Origin: ZC4RG29 sp035304385
Lineage (GTDB): Bacteria; Bacteroidota; Bacteroidia; Cytophagales; Cyclobacteriaceae
Length of the DNA: 55,179 nucleotides
Reading direction: 5' to 3'
Assembly: GCA_035304385.1 (NCBI GenBank)
Contig: DATGQD010000038.1
Location: 1 to 55,179, forward strand
In this document: positions 10,115 to 19,297 of the stretch, piece by piece
Layout of the letters: each line of letters opens with the position of its first letter
Position numbering within the stretch: the first letter of the stretch is position 1
Notes under the pieces: generated by a model
What the model was told of the DNA's origin: nothing
Databases searched by the model: none
What the model saw: the letters and a program-made list of their open reading frames with translations, nothing else
Translations under genes and position numbers: made by a program

Positions 10115-10304
10115 TCGTCGTTCTGCCTGTCGCAACGAAGATGACGGGTGTCAGGTCGTTGCGGTTGCTGTAAGGGATATGCACTTTCCACCCGTTCGTG
10201 CATTGTCTGTCACCCACGTTGGCGCGGCATCGCCGCGAATCCAATCAGTAACGCACCGATGCGGCCGGTGAGAACATACTTGACAAATTTAAACTGACCA
10301 AAAC

Positions 10305-10598
10305 ATGAACTTCCAGGGTCCAAGAGATTACACGCCCTACATCAGAAGATACCAAGAGGTAGTCACGTTGCTGCTACTCATTCAAAAGGACTACCCGGAC
10401 GTATACAAGCAACTTCTGCTATCGCCCCAATTCGAATATGAGTTTGAGGCTTGCAGATTCAAGAAGAAATGGGCTGAGATATATCTGCGAAAGCTAAGAA
10501 GGCTTGTGTATGACTACGATCGGGCGGTTCACTCCGAAACCTACCGTATGTTCTTGCTCGAGGAACCCGTAGCTTTGCTCGAGTGGCGGCGCTTTTAG
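10305..10598 (+). CDS. Hypothetical protein (97 aa)
   Basis: This 97-residue protein is rich in Tyr, Arg, Lys and Leu, predicted to be helical and basic, with no signal peptide or membrane segment. It starts at an ATG after an AT-rich leader and ends 58 bases before the convergent sigma-54 activator. Codon use looks like that of neighbouring genes. I do not recognise the family. Aromatic-charged helices (YLRKLRRLVYDYDRAV) would fit a small nucleic-acid- or protein-binding factor, but this is speculation. Confidence 0.55.
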   Translation: MNFQGPRDYTPYIRRYQEVVTLLLLIQKDYPDVYKQLLLSPQFEYEFEACRFKKKWAEIYLRKLRRLVYDYDRAVHSETYRMFLLEEPVALLEWRRF

Positions 10599-10655
10599 GA
10601 AGTAGTAGACGCTAATAACCTTGAGTTGCTGGGAGCGCTAATGCCCTCCGCGCGG

Positions 10656-11699
10656 TCAATCTTGTGCTGCCAGGTAATCTACCTTGGAAATTCCGAGCTT
10701 TTTCAATTTTGAATGCAATGTAGTGGGCGGAATTTTCAACATTGCCGCCGCACCTCCACTTCCAGCAATCTTTCCGTTGCATCTTCTCAGTATCTTTACA
10801 ATATGTGTCCGTTCAATCTGCTCGAGCGTGTTGCCGAACGACTCAGCTCCGTCAGAGACATCGCGCTGGACCACCGGCAGTTGTATGTGGGTCAATGTAT
10901 CTTCAGGTGATAAAAGTATACTTCTCTCAATGAGGTGCTCCAGTTCCCTGACATTGCCTGGCCAGGAATACTGTTCTAGCTCGGCAACCGCGCGGGAAGA
11001 TAGGGTCATTACTCTACCCATACGGCGGCTGTAACGAGAAAGAAAAAATTCAGTTAAGGGCGCAATGTCTTCAATTCGTTCCCTCAAAGGCGGGAGGAGT
11101 ATTGGGAACACGTTCAGTCGATAGTACAAATCCGCCCTGAAACGCCCCGCTCTTACTTCCTCCTCCAGATTACGGTTTGTTGCCGCGATGATACGTACGT
11201 TTATCTTGATTGAATTTCTTCCCCCGACCCGCTCTATTTCGCGGTCCTGTAATACACGTAGTAACTTTACCTGCATCTCAAGTGTCATCTCTCCAATTTC
11301 GTCAAGGAACAGCGTACCATTATTTGCCAACTCGAACTTCCCAATCCTGCGTTCAAACGCACCTGTGAAGGAGCCCCTTTCGTGACCAAAGAGTTCACTT
11401 TCAATCAGGCTAGCTGGTATTGCTGCGCAATTAACCTTTACCATACGCTTGTCCTTTCTTGCTGATGCGTTGTGAATTGCATCTGCGATGAGACTTTTTC
11501 CGGTACCAGTCTCCCCCAGCAGAAGCACGGTGCTGTCAGAATTGGATACTAATGACACCATGTGATAAACCTCTTGCATAGCCTTAGAATGGCCGACCAT
11601 ATTTGACGATGCTGGATCGCTCTTGCCGTGGACACCATGGCCATTGCGTGTCGCGACCCCCAACGCTTCCTCATTGTGAACAATACAAATCTGATTCAT
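10656..11699 (-). CDS. Sigma-54 activator without receiver domain
   Basis: This 347-residue bacterial enhancer-binding protein is an AAA+ ATPase that remodels RNA polymerase-sigma-54. Walker A is GETGTGKS at 62-69, the sigma-54 contact loop reads GSFTGA at 109-114 (usual GAFTGA), Walker B is LFLDE at 130-134, and the arginine-finger region is RAGRFRADLYYRLNVFP. The last ~45 residues form a Fis-type helix-turn-helix (GGAAAMLKIPPTTLHSKLKK). Only ~33 residues precede the AAA core, so no sensory domain is present. I chose the ATG at 11699. An in-frame TTG at 11771 would add 24 residues with no recognisable domain. It is divergent to a second activator that does carry a receiver; the two share the AAA core and the C-terminal motif. 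Confidence 0.9.
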   Translation of the reverse strand: MNQICIVHNEEALGVATRNGHGVHGKSDPASSNMVGHSKAMQEVYHMVSLVSNSDSTVLLLGETGTGKSLIADAIHNASARKDKRMVKVNCAAIPASLIESELFGHERGSFTGAFERRIGKFELANNGTLFLDEIGEMTLEMQVKLLRVLQDREIERVGGRNSIKINVRIIAATNRNLEEEVRAGRFRADLYYRLNVFPILLPPLRERIEDIAPLTEFFLSRYSRRMGRVMTLSSRAVAELEQYSWPGNVRELEHLIERSILLSPEDTLTHIQLPVVQRDVSDGAESFGNTLEQIERTHIVKILRRCNGKIAGSGGAAAMLKIPPTTLHSKLKKLGISKVDYLAAQD

Positions 11700-11917
11700 G
11701 GGTTGACAGGTGTTTGTGTGTCTCTGAAATAAACTTTCGAGCGTTACACCAACATAATGCCAGGGATTCAATTGGTTGGTTTACAGTGCCTTCGTTCCAA
11801 AGGGAACCCAAGTAATCCTTGCCATATCAATAATTATTGAAAAATATCGTTAGCGCCCCGAAAAGGGGAAATTCTTTTGCGCACCAACCGAACAACTTTA
11901 CAGATAAAGGACGAATT

Positions 11918-13315
11918 TTGAAAAAAGCCGCGACGCAGCATGTCCTTTTGAAAATCAAGATCCTCATAGTAGAAGATCAATTCATTGAAGCAAAAAGCCT
12001 CAATTTGATCCTTTCCAATGCTGGTTACTCAACATGCACGGTTGCACGGTCAGTGCAGGCTGCGCTATCGATCATCGAAAAGGAAAAGCCCGATCTCGTA
12101 CTCGTTGACATTTTCCTGCAAGGCGAAGAAACAGGCATCGACCTTGGAAAGATTCTAAACGAGCGTAACATGGCGTTTGTTTACTTGTCTGCCAATTCAA
12201 ACCGACGGATACTTGAAGCCGCTAAGGTCACAAGACCATATGGGTTCATGGTCAAGCCGTTTCGTTCCAAGGATGTCTTGATCATGCTTGACGTAGCCTT
12301 GTATCTGCATCAGCACAGAACGACTGAGAGCGAACAACGTTCCCTTGTTCAGCAGGGACTGCGGCCAAGCCTACCTCCTGAATTTCAACATCTGGTTGGC
12401 GATAGCTTGAATTTCCTTGGGATACTAGAGCGGGCCAATATGGTCGCCGCCCTGGATACGTCAATTCTCATTCTCGGCGAGAGCGGAACGGGAAAGGAAC
12501 TTATCGCGCATTCTATCCACAAGGCTTCACCTAGGCGTGATAAGCCATTTGTAGTTGTAAACTGCGGCACACTCCCTGCGAACCTGGTAGAATCCGAACT
12601 TTTCGGTCACGAAAAAGGTGCTTTTACAAATGCTGCTACCAAGCGCCCCGGCAAATTTGAACTTGCCGATGGCGGCACCGTCTTCCTCGATGAAATCGGT
12701 GAGCTGCCTCTTGAATTGCAGGTCAAGTTTCTCAGAGTGTTACAGGAAAGAGAAATCGAACCGGTGGGCGGCCGGCCTAAGAAAATCGACATCCGTATCA
12801 TTGCCGCCACCAACAAAGACCTGGAAGAAGAGGTGGCTGCGGGGCGATTTCGAATCGACTTGTATTATCGCCTCAATGTTTTTCCATTGGTGTTGCCCCC
12901 CTTGCGTGAAAGAACGGAGGACATACCCATACTCGTCAATCATTTCCTGAAGAAGTACAGTGTTCGGAACGGCAAATCCCCTCTGACGCTCTCCAAGCCC
13001 ATGCTAGACAAGCTTCTCGATTATGATTGGCCGGGCAACATCCGCGAATTGGAGAACACGATTCATCGAAATGTCGTCCTGGCGACCGGGCCTGTGATCG
13101 AGTCCCTCGAAATATCGACCGGAAGACGAGACCCGGGAATTGGTTCCAGGCACAACTTCAAAACGATGATTGAAAACGAACGCGACCATATACTTGCAGT
13201 ACTCGAAAGCTGTAACTGGAAGGTATCCGGGAAAGGCGGCGCTGCGGAAATTCTTGATATCAACGTGAACACCCTGAACTCAAGAATCAAGAAACTGGGC
13301 ATCAAGAAAAAGTGA
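11918..13315 (+). CDS. NtrC-type response regulator with GAFTNA loop
   Basis: The 465-residue product has receiver, AAA+ and Fis-type HTH domains. In the receiver, acidic residues E19-D20 precede the phospho-acceptor Asp64 (VLVDIF), and Lys113 is in MVKPF. Walker A is GESGTGKE at 187-194 and Walker B VFLDE at 255-259. The sigma-54 contact loop reads GAFTNA at 234-239, so the second glycine of GAFTGA is Asn. The C terminus has GGAAEILDINVNTLNSRIKK. No ATG precedes the receiver. The TTG at 11918 has an AAGGA 7 bases upstream and is my choice; a TTG at 11837 is an alternative. A TPR histidine kinase follows 51 bases later and is the likely partner. Confidence 0.88.
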   Translation: MKKAATQHVLLKIKILIVEDQFIEAKSLNLILSNAGYSTCTVARSVQAALSIIEKEKPDLVLVDIFLQGEETGIDLGKILNERNMAFVYLSANSNRRILEAAKVTRPYGFMVKPFRSKDVLIMLDVALYLHQHRTTESEQRSLVQQGLRPSLPPEFQHLVGDSLNFLGILERANMVAALDTSILILGESGTGKELIAHSIHKASPRRDKPFVVVNCGTLPANLVESELFGHEKGAFTNAATKRPGKFELADGGTVFLDEIGELPLELQVKFLRVLQEREIEPVGGRPKKIDIRIIAATNKDLEEEVAAGRFRIDLYYRLNVFPLVLPPLRERTEDIPILVNHFLKKYSVRNGKSPLTLSKPMLDKLLDYDWPGNIRELENTIHRNVVLATGPVIESLEISTGRRDPGIGSRHNFKTMIENERDHILAVLESCNWKVSGKGGAAEILDINVNTLNSRIKKLGIKKK

Positions 13316-13366
13316 TTACTAGTTCCGCAAGCACAAGACTTATTGCGAAAAACTGCTTATCGTCAT

Positions 13367-15727
13367 ATGCGACTTCTCTTGCCCTTTGGTTTACTGCTCA
13401 TCCTATCACATGTGGCCTTATCACAGGCGACAGACGGGGAACGGGCCGAAGCCAGTGAGGCCGCGACCGAGAACCAAGTCAAGCTGCTCCTTGAGTTGGG
13501 CAAGAGCATGCTCAGGACCGCGTACCTCGGAACAACCGATCGCGACAGCGCCGCGGTTCTTTTTCGCGCGGCCCAGGCACTCAGTGACACGATAGGCAAC
13601 TGGAAATTGGAAGAGGAAAGTCAATGCTTGCTCGGCGTTGTCTGCCTGTTGAATGGGGATTGGGATAAGGGGGAAGCGCATTTTATGCGGGTCATCTCAG
13701 CACGCCAAAGAGCAGGGGACAAGGCGGGAGAGCTTAGCGCGTGGCTACGGATGGCAACGGCGGCATTCTGCAACAAATGTGATGAAAATGTATCAGCGCT
13801 AAAACGCGCGCTGGCATTAGCCCGACAAATTAATGACCGGGCAATTGAGGCAGTTGTCCTGCTGGAAATGGGATATAAATATTTGAATGCAGGGGAAAAG
13901 GTGGAGGCTGAAAAGGCCGCTATGGCGGCCCTCAAGATCCAGGAAGCCATTGGCTATCCGGCAATCTGCCGCGCCTCGTCAGACGTAGCCATGCAAAGCG
14001 TCTATTACGCTCCCTACGACTACAGATATCTATCCAACGCATACTATTTGCTCTCCGATCTCGGTCAAAACCAGGGAAACTTAAATCAAAAACTCCTATA
14101 CATCCTGAAAGTCATCAGCGATGTTGAGAATAGCGGGATGACGGAAGAACTGGACTACACATACTTCCGCCTTGGTAATGCCTATTGGGAGCTAGGCAGA
14201 TACGATAAGAGCCTGGAGTATCACAGACAATCTGCAATGGTTAGTCAGCAGAAGGGAAAACTGATCCCGGTTGGCCTGGCCAGGCGGATGACGGTTGCCC
14301 TGGTAGAACTGGGTAGACCGGGCGAAGCGCTGGAGCTGTTGCATGACATCATCGACAAAAGGCTGTTGTGCAGCGTAGAGGACAAAATGTACATAGCCCA
14401 AGGGCTGGGCTCTTGCCATAATGCGCTGAAGCAATACCAGGCTGCTGAGGAGTACTACCTTGAGAGCGTCGCTTTCAGCAAACAATCGCCCTTGCGCTTC
14501 CAATTTATCGCTTGTGAGGGTATCGCGCGCTTCTATATTGAAAATGCCCAGTATACAAAGGCGGAGCCATATCTCAGCCGGCTATCGAATGCATCGCGCC
14601 AGCAAATATTACCTAACGCATTGATCGATGTTCACCTGATGCGGTTCAAGATGGATTCCGCCCGCGGGAGTTATCGCGATGCAATTGGTCATTACCAACA
14701 ATATAAGGCGCTTCAGGACTCGATGTTCAATGAAACAAAGAGCCGACAAATAGCTCAATTGAGTATTCAATATGAAACAGCGAAAAAGGAACAGGATATC
14801 AAGATCAAAGAGGGTGATATTGCCTTACTCAAAGAACAGAATAGGGCGCAGCAGAACCAGCGTAATGCATTTATAGTTGGGACAGGTTTGCTGGCAGCTG
14901 TTCTGGGACTGGGGTTCAATCGATATCGACTTAAGCAACGCATCAATCGGCAACTTCGACATCAGCAGCAGGTACTGCAAATGCAGGAACAACAAATCAG
15001 GCAAAAAAATGAAGACCTGTCAGATTTGGTTGGCGAAAAGGATCTTCTGCTGTTTCAAAAGGATTCACTCCTTGGTGAAAAGGATCAACTCATCACTGAA
15101 AAAGAGTGGTTGCTAAAGGAAATCCATCATCGTGTCAAGAACAACTTTCACATCGTTGCCAGTTTACTGGAAATCCAGTCGAGTTATCTCCATAATAAAG
15201 AAGCGCTTTCGGCTATCAGGGAGAGTCAGCATAGGATCCATTCCATGTCAATTATCCACCAGAAACTATATCAGTCCGACACCCTCTCAACCATTCAAAT
15301 GTCAGCGTACATTTATGAACTGGTCGAATATCTGCGTGACAGCTACGCTATAAAGGACAACATCCGATTTTCTTTGGACGTACAAAGTATCGAATTAGAC
15401 CACGCATCTGCGATTACCTTGGGTCTGATGCTGAACGAAATCATAACGAATGCTATCAAGTACGCTTTCGCAGAGACCGGACACGGCGCGATATCTATCG
15501 CGCTGAAGCACATCTCAAATTCGCAGATACTCTTGTCCGTGCAGGATAACGGTCCTGGGCTCCCGGGTGATTTTAACAACAAAATTGGAGCCTCTATGGG
15601 AATGGAACTGCTTCAAGGATTGACCGACGATATCGGCGGAACGCTTATCATTGAAAATAACAACGGAACGCTCGTTAAGATCATTTTCACCTATAAGGCA
15701 ATAGCTGCCAGCGAAAGTCCCGCTTAG
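13367..15727 (+). CDS. TPR-containing sensor histidine kinase (HisKA_2 type)
   Basis: The 786-residue product starts with a signal peptide (LLLPFGLLLILSHVALSQ). About 450 residues of TPR-like helical repeats follow, including YTYFRLGNAYWELGRYDKSL. A single membrane span lies near residue 501 (FIVGTGLLAAVLGLGF), then a coiled coil with repeated GEKD heptads. The H-box EIHHRVKNNFHIVASLL is near 584-600, with the N-box NEIITNAIKYAF near 690 and the G1 box DNGPGLP. The layout is periplasmic TPR sensor, membrane, cytoplasmic kinase, a common Bacteroidota form. Kinases of this dimerisation type usually lack an NtrC partner, so pairing with the upstream sigma-54 regulator is unusual. The ATG at 13367 is preferred over a TTG at 13343 because it opens directly on the signal peptide. 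Confidence 0.9.
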   Translation: MRLLLPFGLLLILSHVALSQATDGERAEASEAATENQVKLLLELGKSMLRTAYLGTTDRDSAAVLFRAAQALSDTIGNWKLEEESQCLLGVVCLLNGDWDKGEAHFMRVISARQRAGDKAGELSAWLRMATAAFCNKCDENVSALKRALALARQINDRAIEAVVLLEMGYKYLNAGEKVEAEKAAMAALKIQEAIGYPAICRASSDVAMQSVYYAPYDYRYLSNAYYLLSDLGQNQGNLNQKLLYILKVISDVENSGMTEELDYTYFRLGNAYWELGRYDKSLEYHRQSAMVSQQKGKLIPVGLARRMTVALVELGRPGEALELLHDIIDKRLLCSVEDKMYIAQGLGSCHNALKQYQAAEEYYLESVAFSKQSPLRFQFIACEGIARFYIENAQYTKAEPYLSRLSNASRQQILPNALIDVHLMRFKMDSARGSYRDAIGHYQQYKALQDSMFNETKSRQIAQLSIQYETAKKEQDIKIKEGDIALLKEQNRAQQNQRNAFIVGTGLLAAVLGLGFNRYRLKQRINRQLRHQQQVLQMQEQQIRQKNEDLSDLVGEKDLLLFQKDSLLGEKDQLITEKEWLLKEIHHRVKNNFHIVASLLEIQSSYLHNKEALSAIRESQHRIHSMSIIHQKLYQSDTLSTIQMSAYIYELVEYLRDSYAIKDNIRFSLDVQSIELDHASAITLGLMLNEIITNAIKYAFAETGHGAISIALKHISNSQILLSVQDNGPGLPGDFNNKIGASMGMELLQGLTDDIGGTLIIENNNGTLVKIIFTYKAIAASESPA

Positions 15728-15955
15728 CAGCACCTGAAATCGTAAATCCTTTTTCGACTATTTCTGCCGTCCCACCGGCAAGGCGCGACAACCTTCCCTA
15801 AGCACTGCACTTGCACAGCCGGTGAACCTAATGATCAAATTTTGTGAATCAAAAAGGCAACCGCGAATCATGTCCGCGCGGGACCTTTGTATCACCGGGG
15901 CTAATTGAGCTACGGGCGAAAAACAGATCATTTTCTACAAAAAAAATTTCACACT

Positions 15956-16954
15956 ATGAGCACATTGACAGAGTCCTTCCTCAAAGAAGTGACACCTTTC
16001 ACGCAAGATCCACATCTGGCTAAAGATGTAAAGGATTTCTTGAGACAACTTAACGGTGCGGGCGGACCGCCGCTTGAAACACTGACGCCAGTAGAGGCAC
16101 GCAAGGCTCTTGCCGATGCGCAAGCGGCCGTCGATGTCGACCTCTCCGGCATCGAAGTTTCCGAACAAACCATCACCAGCGATGGATACACTGTAAAACT
16201 CAACATCGTAAGGCCAAAGGGAGCAAAAGGTACTCTTCCCGTTTTCATTTTTATCCACGGCGGCGGATGGGTCCTGGGAGACTTCCCGACACATCAACGC
16301 ATGGTTAGGGACCTCGTGGTGCTGTCCGGTGCCGCCGCAGTATTTGTCAACTACACGCCGACACCCGACGCCCGGTACCCGGTAGCAATCAATGAAATTT
16401 ATGCTGCGACAAAATGGGTTGCGGAACATGGAAATGAAATCAATGTTGACGGCAAAAGATTGGCCGTGGTCGGAAACAGCGTTGGAGGAAACATGACCGC
16501 CGTCACCTGCCTGAAGGCAAAGGAGAATGGTGGCCCAAAGATCAGGCTCCAAATAATGATGTGGCCAATCGTAGACGCTGATTTTGAAACCGAGTCATAC
16601 AGACTTTTCGGCGAAGATCGGTTCCTGACCACTTCGCTGATGAAATGGATGTACGACATGTACATCGAGGATCCTGAGGGGCGGCTGGACATCCACGCTT
16701 CACCGCTTCGTGCCAGCATCGAACAACTTAAGGACCTGCCGCCGGCGCTCATTCAGGTTGCTGAAAATGACGTCCTGCGCGATGAGGGCGAAGCCTATGG
16801 TCGCAAACTCGACGAAGCCGGTGTTCCTGTCACGACCGTTCGGTACAACGGAATGATTCACGACTTCGGGCTGCTGAACGGACTGTCACACCTTCCTGCA
16901 ACAAAAGCCCTCTTCGTACACGCGGCAGCGGCGCTCAGAAAGTTCCTCGCTTAG
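15956..16954 (+). CDS. Alpha/beta hydrolase, hormone-sensitive-lipase type
   Basis: The 332-residue product is a cytoplasmic esterase of the HSL (bacterial family IV) group. HGGG near residue 100 forms the oxyanion hole, and the nucleophile elbow is GNSVGG near 172. The likely acid is in ENDVLRDE and the catalytic His in MIHDFGLL. The ATG at 15956 gives the usual length and matches the family N-terminal helix region; an upstream TTG at 15905 adds 17 unlikely residues. It precedes another alpha/beta hydrolase by 53 bases on the same strand. Substrates of this group are short-chain esters; the physiological one is unknown. Confidence 0.9.
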   Translation: MSTLTESFLKEVTPFTQDPHLAKDVKDFLRQLNGAGGPPLETLTPVEARKALADAQAAVDVDLSGIEVSEQTITSDGYTVKLNIVRPKGAKGTLPVFIFIHGGGWVLGDFPTHQRMVRDLVVLSGAAAVFVNYTPTPDARYPVAINEIYAATKWVAEHGNEINVDGKRLAVVGNSVGGNMTAVTCLKAKENGGPKIRLQIMMWPIVDADFETESYRLFGEDRFLTTSLMKWMYDMYIEDPEGRLDIHASPLRASIEQLKDLPPALIQVAENDVLRDEGEAYGRKLDEAGVPVTTVRYNGMIHDFGLLNGLSHLPATKALFVHAAAALRKFLA

Positions 16955-17007
16955 AATAATACAAGAATACACATAACCAAAAGTTACACACCAAATTAAT
17001 TTCAACA

Positions 17008-17808
17008 ATGAACCATCTTATGCTTTCTGCAGGCGCCTTGGCGTCAGCATTCGCGTTCGCATTGCCGGGGGCAACGAACGGCCAGCCCATCTCCACCGGT
17101 TTACGTAACGTCGTCCTGGTGCACGGCGCATTTGCCGACGGGTCCAGCTGGGCCAAAGTAATTCCGATCCTACAGGCCAAGGGCTACAACGTAATTGCAG
17201 TGCAAAATCCGCTTACGTCGTTTGGCGAAGACGTCGCAGCAACCAAGCGGGCTATCGACGCGATGGATGGGCCTGTGCTCCTGGTAGGACATTCCTATGG
17301 AGGTATGGTCATTTCGGAGGCGGGAAAAGATCCTAAAGTGGCAGGGCTCGTCTACGTCGGCGCCCTGGTACCAGAAGACGGCCAGAACGTTATCGACGTC
17401 AACGCTCCCTTCCCTCCTGGGCCGGGGGCAGCAGAATTCCAGCTAAGTTCGGCTGGCTTCCTCTCCCTGTCATCAAAAGGGATCCACGAATTCTTTGCTC
17501 AGGATGCCTCGCGAGAAGAGCGGAACGTAATTTTTGCTACGCAGGTCCCGTGGGCGGCATCGGCCACGACTGAAAAGGTCTACCATCCTGCATGGGAAAC
17601 GAAACCGTCATGGTCCATAATTACCGCAGGCGATGGAATGATCAACCCTGATCTGCAACGCGCGAAGGCGCAGATCATCCAGGCAACGGCAATAGAACTC
17701 AAAGGTAACCATGTCCCGATGGTAACGCAGCCCAAAAAGGTCGCGGCGTTCATCATAGAGGCTGCCAGAACCGTGACCATTGAAAGGGAACTGGCTGAAA
17801 CAAGATAG
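17008..17808 (+). CDS. Secreted alpha/beta hydrolase
   Basis: This 266-residue alpha/beta-fold hydrolase has a weak N-terminal signal peptide (LMLSAGALASAFAFALPG, likely cut near NGQ). VLVHGAFADGSSW gives the oxyanion region, GHSYGG near residue 94-99 the nucleophile Ser, and GNHVPM the catalytic His. The pattern resembles the salicylate esterase/hydroxynitrile lyase-like group common in soil bacteria. It lies 53 bases after the HSL-type hydrolase, which suggests co-transcription. The substrate is unknown. Confidence 0.88.
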   Translation: MNHLMLSAGALASAFAFALPGATNGQPISTGLRNVVLVHGAFADGSSWAKVIPILQAKGYNVIAVQNPLTSFGEDVAATKRAIDAMDGPVLLVGHSYGGMVISEAGKDPKVAGLVYVGALVPEDGQNVIDVNAPFPPGPGAAEFQLSSAGFLSLSSKGIHEFFAQDASREERNVIFATQVPWAASATTEKVYHPAWETKPSWSIITAGDGMINPDLQRAKAQIIQATAIELKGNHVPMVTQPKKVAAFIIEAARTVTIERELAETR

Positions 17809-17841
17809 ATAACGCTGACAGTACACGGCGTAAAGGGCAAT

Positions 17842-17863
17842 GAGCGGGTAATCAATCCCGCTC
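17842..17863 (+). promoter_or_regulatory. 7-bp palindrome before the peroxiredoxin operon
   Basis: GAGCGGG and CCCGCTC flank an 8-base loop. No T-run follows, so it is a poor intrinsic terminator. It ends 8 bases before a TAnnTTTG element and thus covers the expected -33 region, which would suit an operator. Confidence 0.4.
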
Positions 17864-17871
17864 TTGCGATC

Positions 17872-17879
17872 TACCTTTG
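17872..17879 (+). promoter_or_regulatory. Candidate -7 element for peroxiredoxin operon
   Basis: TACCTTTG matches TAnnTTTG and lies 32 bases before the peroxiredoxin ATG. The upstream half is occupied by the 17842-17863 palindrome. Confidence 0.45.
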
Positions 17880-17911
17880 GCTAACTTCTAACAGACACAA
17901 ATATCACCACC

Positions 17912-18418
17912 ATGATCTTACAAAAAGGAACACTCGCTCCGGATTTCGACTTAAATGCAACTCCGGATCAGCATCTTCGGCTAAGCGAGCTTCGCGGCAA
18001 AAGGATAGTCCTCGCGTTTTATCCGGCCGACTGGAGTCCAGTGTGCGGAGACCAACTTGATCTTTTCAACGAGACACTGAAATACTTTGCCAACCTCAAC
18101 GCACAGGTAGTTGCAATCTCCGTCGACAGCACATGGAGCCATGTGGCTTTCTCCAGGGACCGAAATTTTCATTTTCCCCTCCTGGCTGATTTTGAGCCGA
18201 AAGGATCGGTATCGAAACTGTACGGTTGCTACAACGCAATCAAGGGCTGCAGCGAACGCGCACTGTTCATCATTGACGAGGACGGCGTTATTCGTTGGAG
18301 CGAGGTATATCCCGAAGGCATCAATCCCGGCGTGGATGGTGTGCTGGAAGCACTTGAAACAATTGACTCAACGATTAAAGCAAGAGATTATGAACAAGTT
18401 ACAATTACCGGTCAATGA
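17912..18418 (+). CDS. Peroxiredoxin (AhpC/TSA family)
   Basis: This 168-residue thiol peroxidase reduces peroxides. The active-site motif is FYPADWSPVC, with peroxidatic Cys45 and Ser in place of the usual Thr (PxxxS/TxxC), and Arg in SERALFIID. Two further Cys occur in LYGCYNAIKGC, one of which may act as resolving residue. No signal peptide is present, so it is cytoplasmic. Its last 29 bases overlap the next gene, a DsbA-like protein, suggesting translational coupling and a functional electron-donor relation. Length and motif resemble AhpE/BCP-like 1- or atypical 2-Cys enzymes. Confidence 0.9.
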   Translation: MILQKGTLAPDFDLNATPDQHLRLSELRGKRIVLAFYPADWSPVCGDQLDLFNETLKYFANLNAQVVAISVDSTWSHVAFSRDRNFHFPLLADFEPKGSVSKLYGCYNAIKGCSERALFIIDEDGVIRWSEVYPEGINPGVDGVLEALETIDSTIKARDYEQVTITGQ

Positions 18419-18917
18419 CAGGGATCAGCAGACCGGAAACCTTAAGGCAGAGTTGACCTTAGTGGAGTATGGCGACTACCAATGTCCGTACTGCCGTCAC
18501 GCCCATCCCCTGGTTCAACGGCTACTTCGGGAACATGGCAGTGAGCTGAGATTTGTATTCCGTCATTTTCCCCTCAGAAAAATACATGCGCAGGCCACAA
18601 TGGCGGCCTATACCGCAGAGGCGGCCGGACGGCAGGGAAAATTTTGGCAAATGCACGATCTGCTGTTCGCAAATCAGCATCGATTCCCCGAAGGGACGCT
18701 CTTTCATGATCTGGCCAGGAAACTTGGCCTTGACATGGACCAGTTCCTTGCGGATGTGGGAGATCTGGAAATTGCCGCCAAGGTTGAAGTCGACTTTCGT
18801 GGGGGCATTTACAGCAGTGTGAACCGAACACCCACGTTCTTTCTCAACGAGGAGAAGGTATACCTGTACAATGGCACCTACGAGTCATTGCTGACCACAA
18901 TTGAATTGTTTGCCTGA
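18390..18917 (+). CDS. DsbA-like thioredoxin-fold protein, cytoplasmic
   Basis: The 175-residue product has the CPYC active site at 32-35 (GDYQCPYCRHAHP) and a cis-Pro loop TPTFFLNEE near the C terminus, typical of the DsbA/FrnE-like thiol oxidoreductases. No signal peptide or membrane anchor precedes the domain, which is unlike periplasmic DsbA and argues for cytoplasmic reduction or isomerase activity. The ATG at 18390 lies inside the peroxiredoxin gene; the frame is open further upstream, but that part is out-of-frame overlap, not family sequence. Coupling suggests that it reduces the peroxiredoxin, which is inference. Confidence 0.88.
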   Translation: MNKLQLPVNDRDQQTGNLKAELTLVEYGDYQCPYCRHAHPLVQRLLREHGSELRFVFRHFPLRKIHAQATMAAYTAEAAGRQGKFWQMHDLLFANQHRFPEGTLFHDLARKLGLDMDQFLADVGDLEIAAKVEVDFRGGIYSSVNRTPTFFLNEEKVYLYNGTYESLLTTIELFA

Positions 18918-18948
18918 CACGCCTCACCGCGGTCGAACTGTGTCAGCT

Positions 18949-19254
18949 ATGAGAACCTATGATACGCTTTCGGACGCCCTGATTGACCTGAAGAAGCGCG
19001 GTTACAATTTCGACTTCAGGAAGGACCCGAAATGGATCTACTGCTATGTGTATGACCTCTGGTTCACTCCGGAGCAATTCAACATCGATGAAGTTTACCG
19101 CTTCGAGGAAAATTCGGATCCAGGCGATAATTCCATTGTCTATGCTATTTCGTCATACTCCGGAATGAAGGGGACTTTGGTCGACTCGTACGGCGTATAT
19201 GCAGAGTACATGACCTTTGAAATGGCACAAAAATTTGAAGTCAACTATTTCTGA
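18949..19254 (+). CDS. Small conserved Bacteroidota protein (PRPP-synthetase-like label family)
   Basis: The 101-residue product opens with YDTLSDALIDLKKRGYNFDF and contains IDEVYRFEENSDPGDNS, AISSYSGMKGTLVDSYG and EMTFEM-like segments. This is a small family often labelled phosphoribosylpyrophosphate synthetase in databases, though it is far too short for that enzyme and has no PRPP-binding loop. Function is unknown. It starts at the ATG at 18949, 31 bases after the DsbA-like gene, and is followed by a diverged paralogue. Probably cytoplasmic. Confidence 0.8.
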   Translation: MRTYDTLSDALIDLKKRGYNFDFRKDPKWIYCYVYDLWFTPEQFNIDEVYRFEENSDPGDNSIVYAISSYSGMKGTLVDSYGVYAEYMTFEMAQKFEVNYF

Positions 19255-19297
19255 GTCAGGACACTGACATACGAAAAACAAGTTCCATTCAAAGCAA

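Noticed and set aside
11745..11766. Possible -24/-12 promoter (TGGCATTATGTTGGT on the minus strand)
   Set aside because: The GG to GC spacing is wrong and the -12 GC is absent, so it is not a credible sigma-54 site.
11771..11837. TTG starts extending both sigma-54 activators towards each other
   Set aside because: The added residues match no domain; later starts give standard proteins and, for the second, a good AAGGA site.
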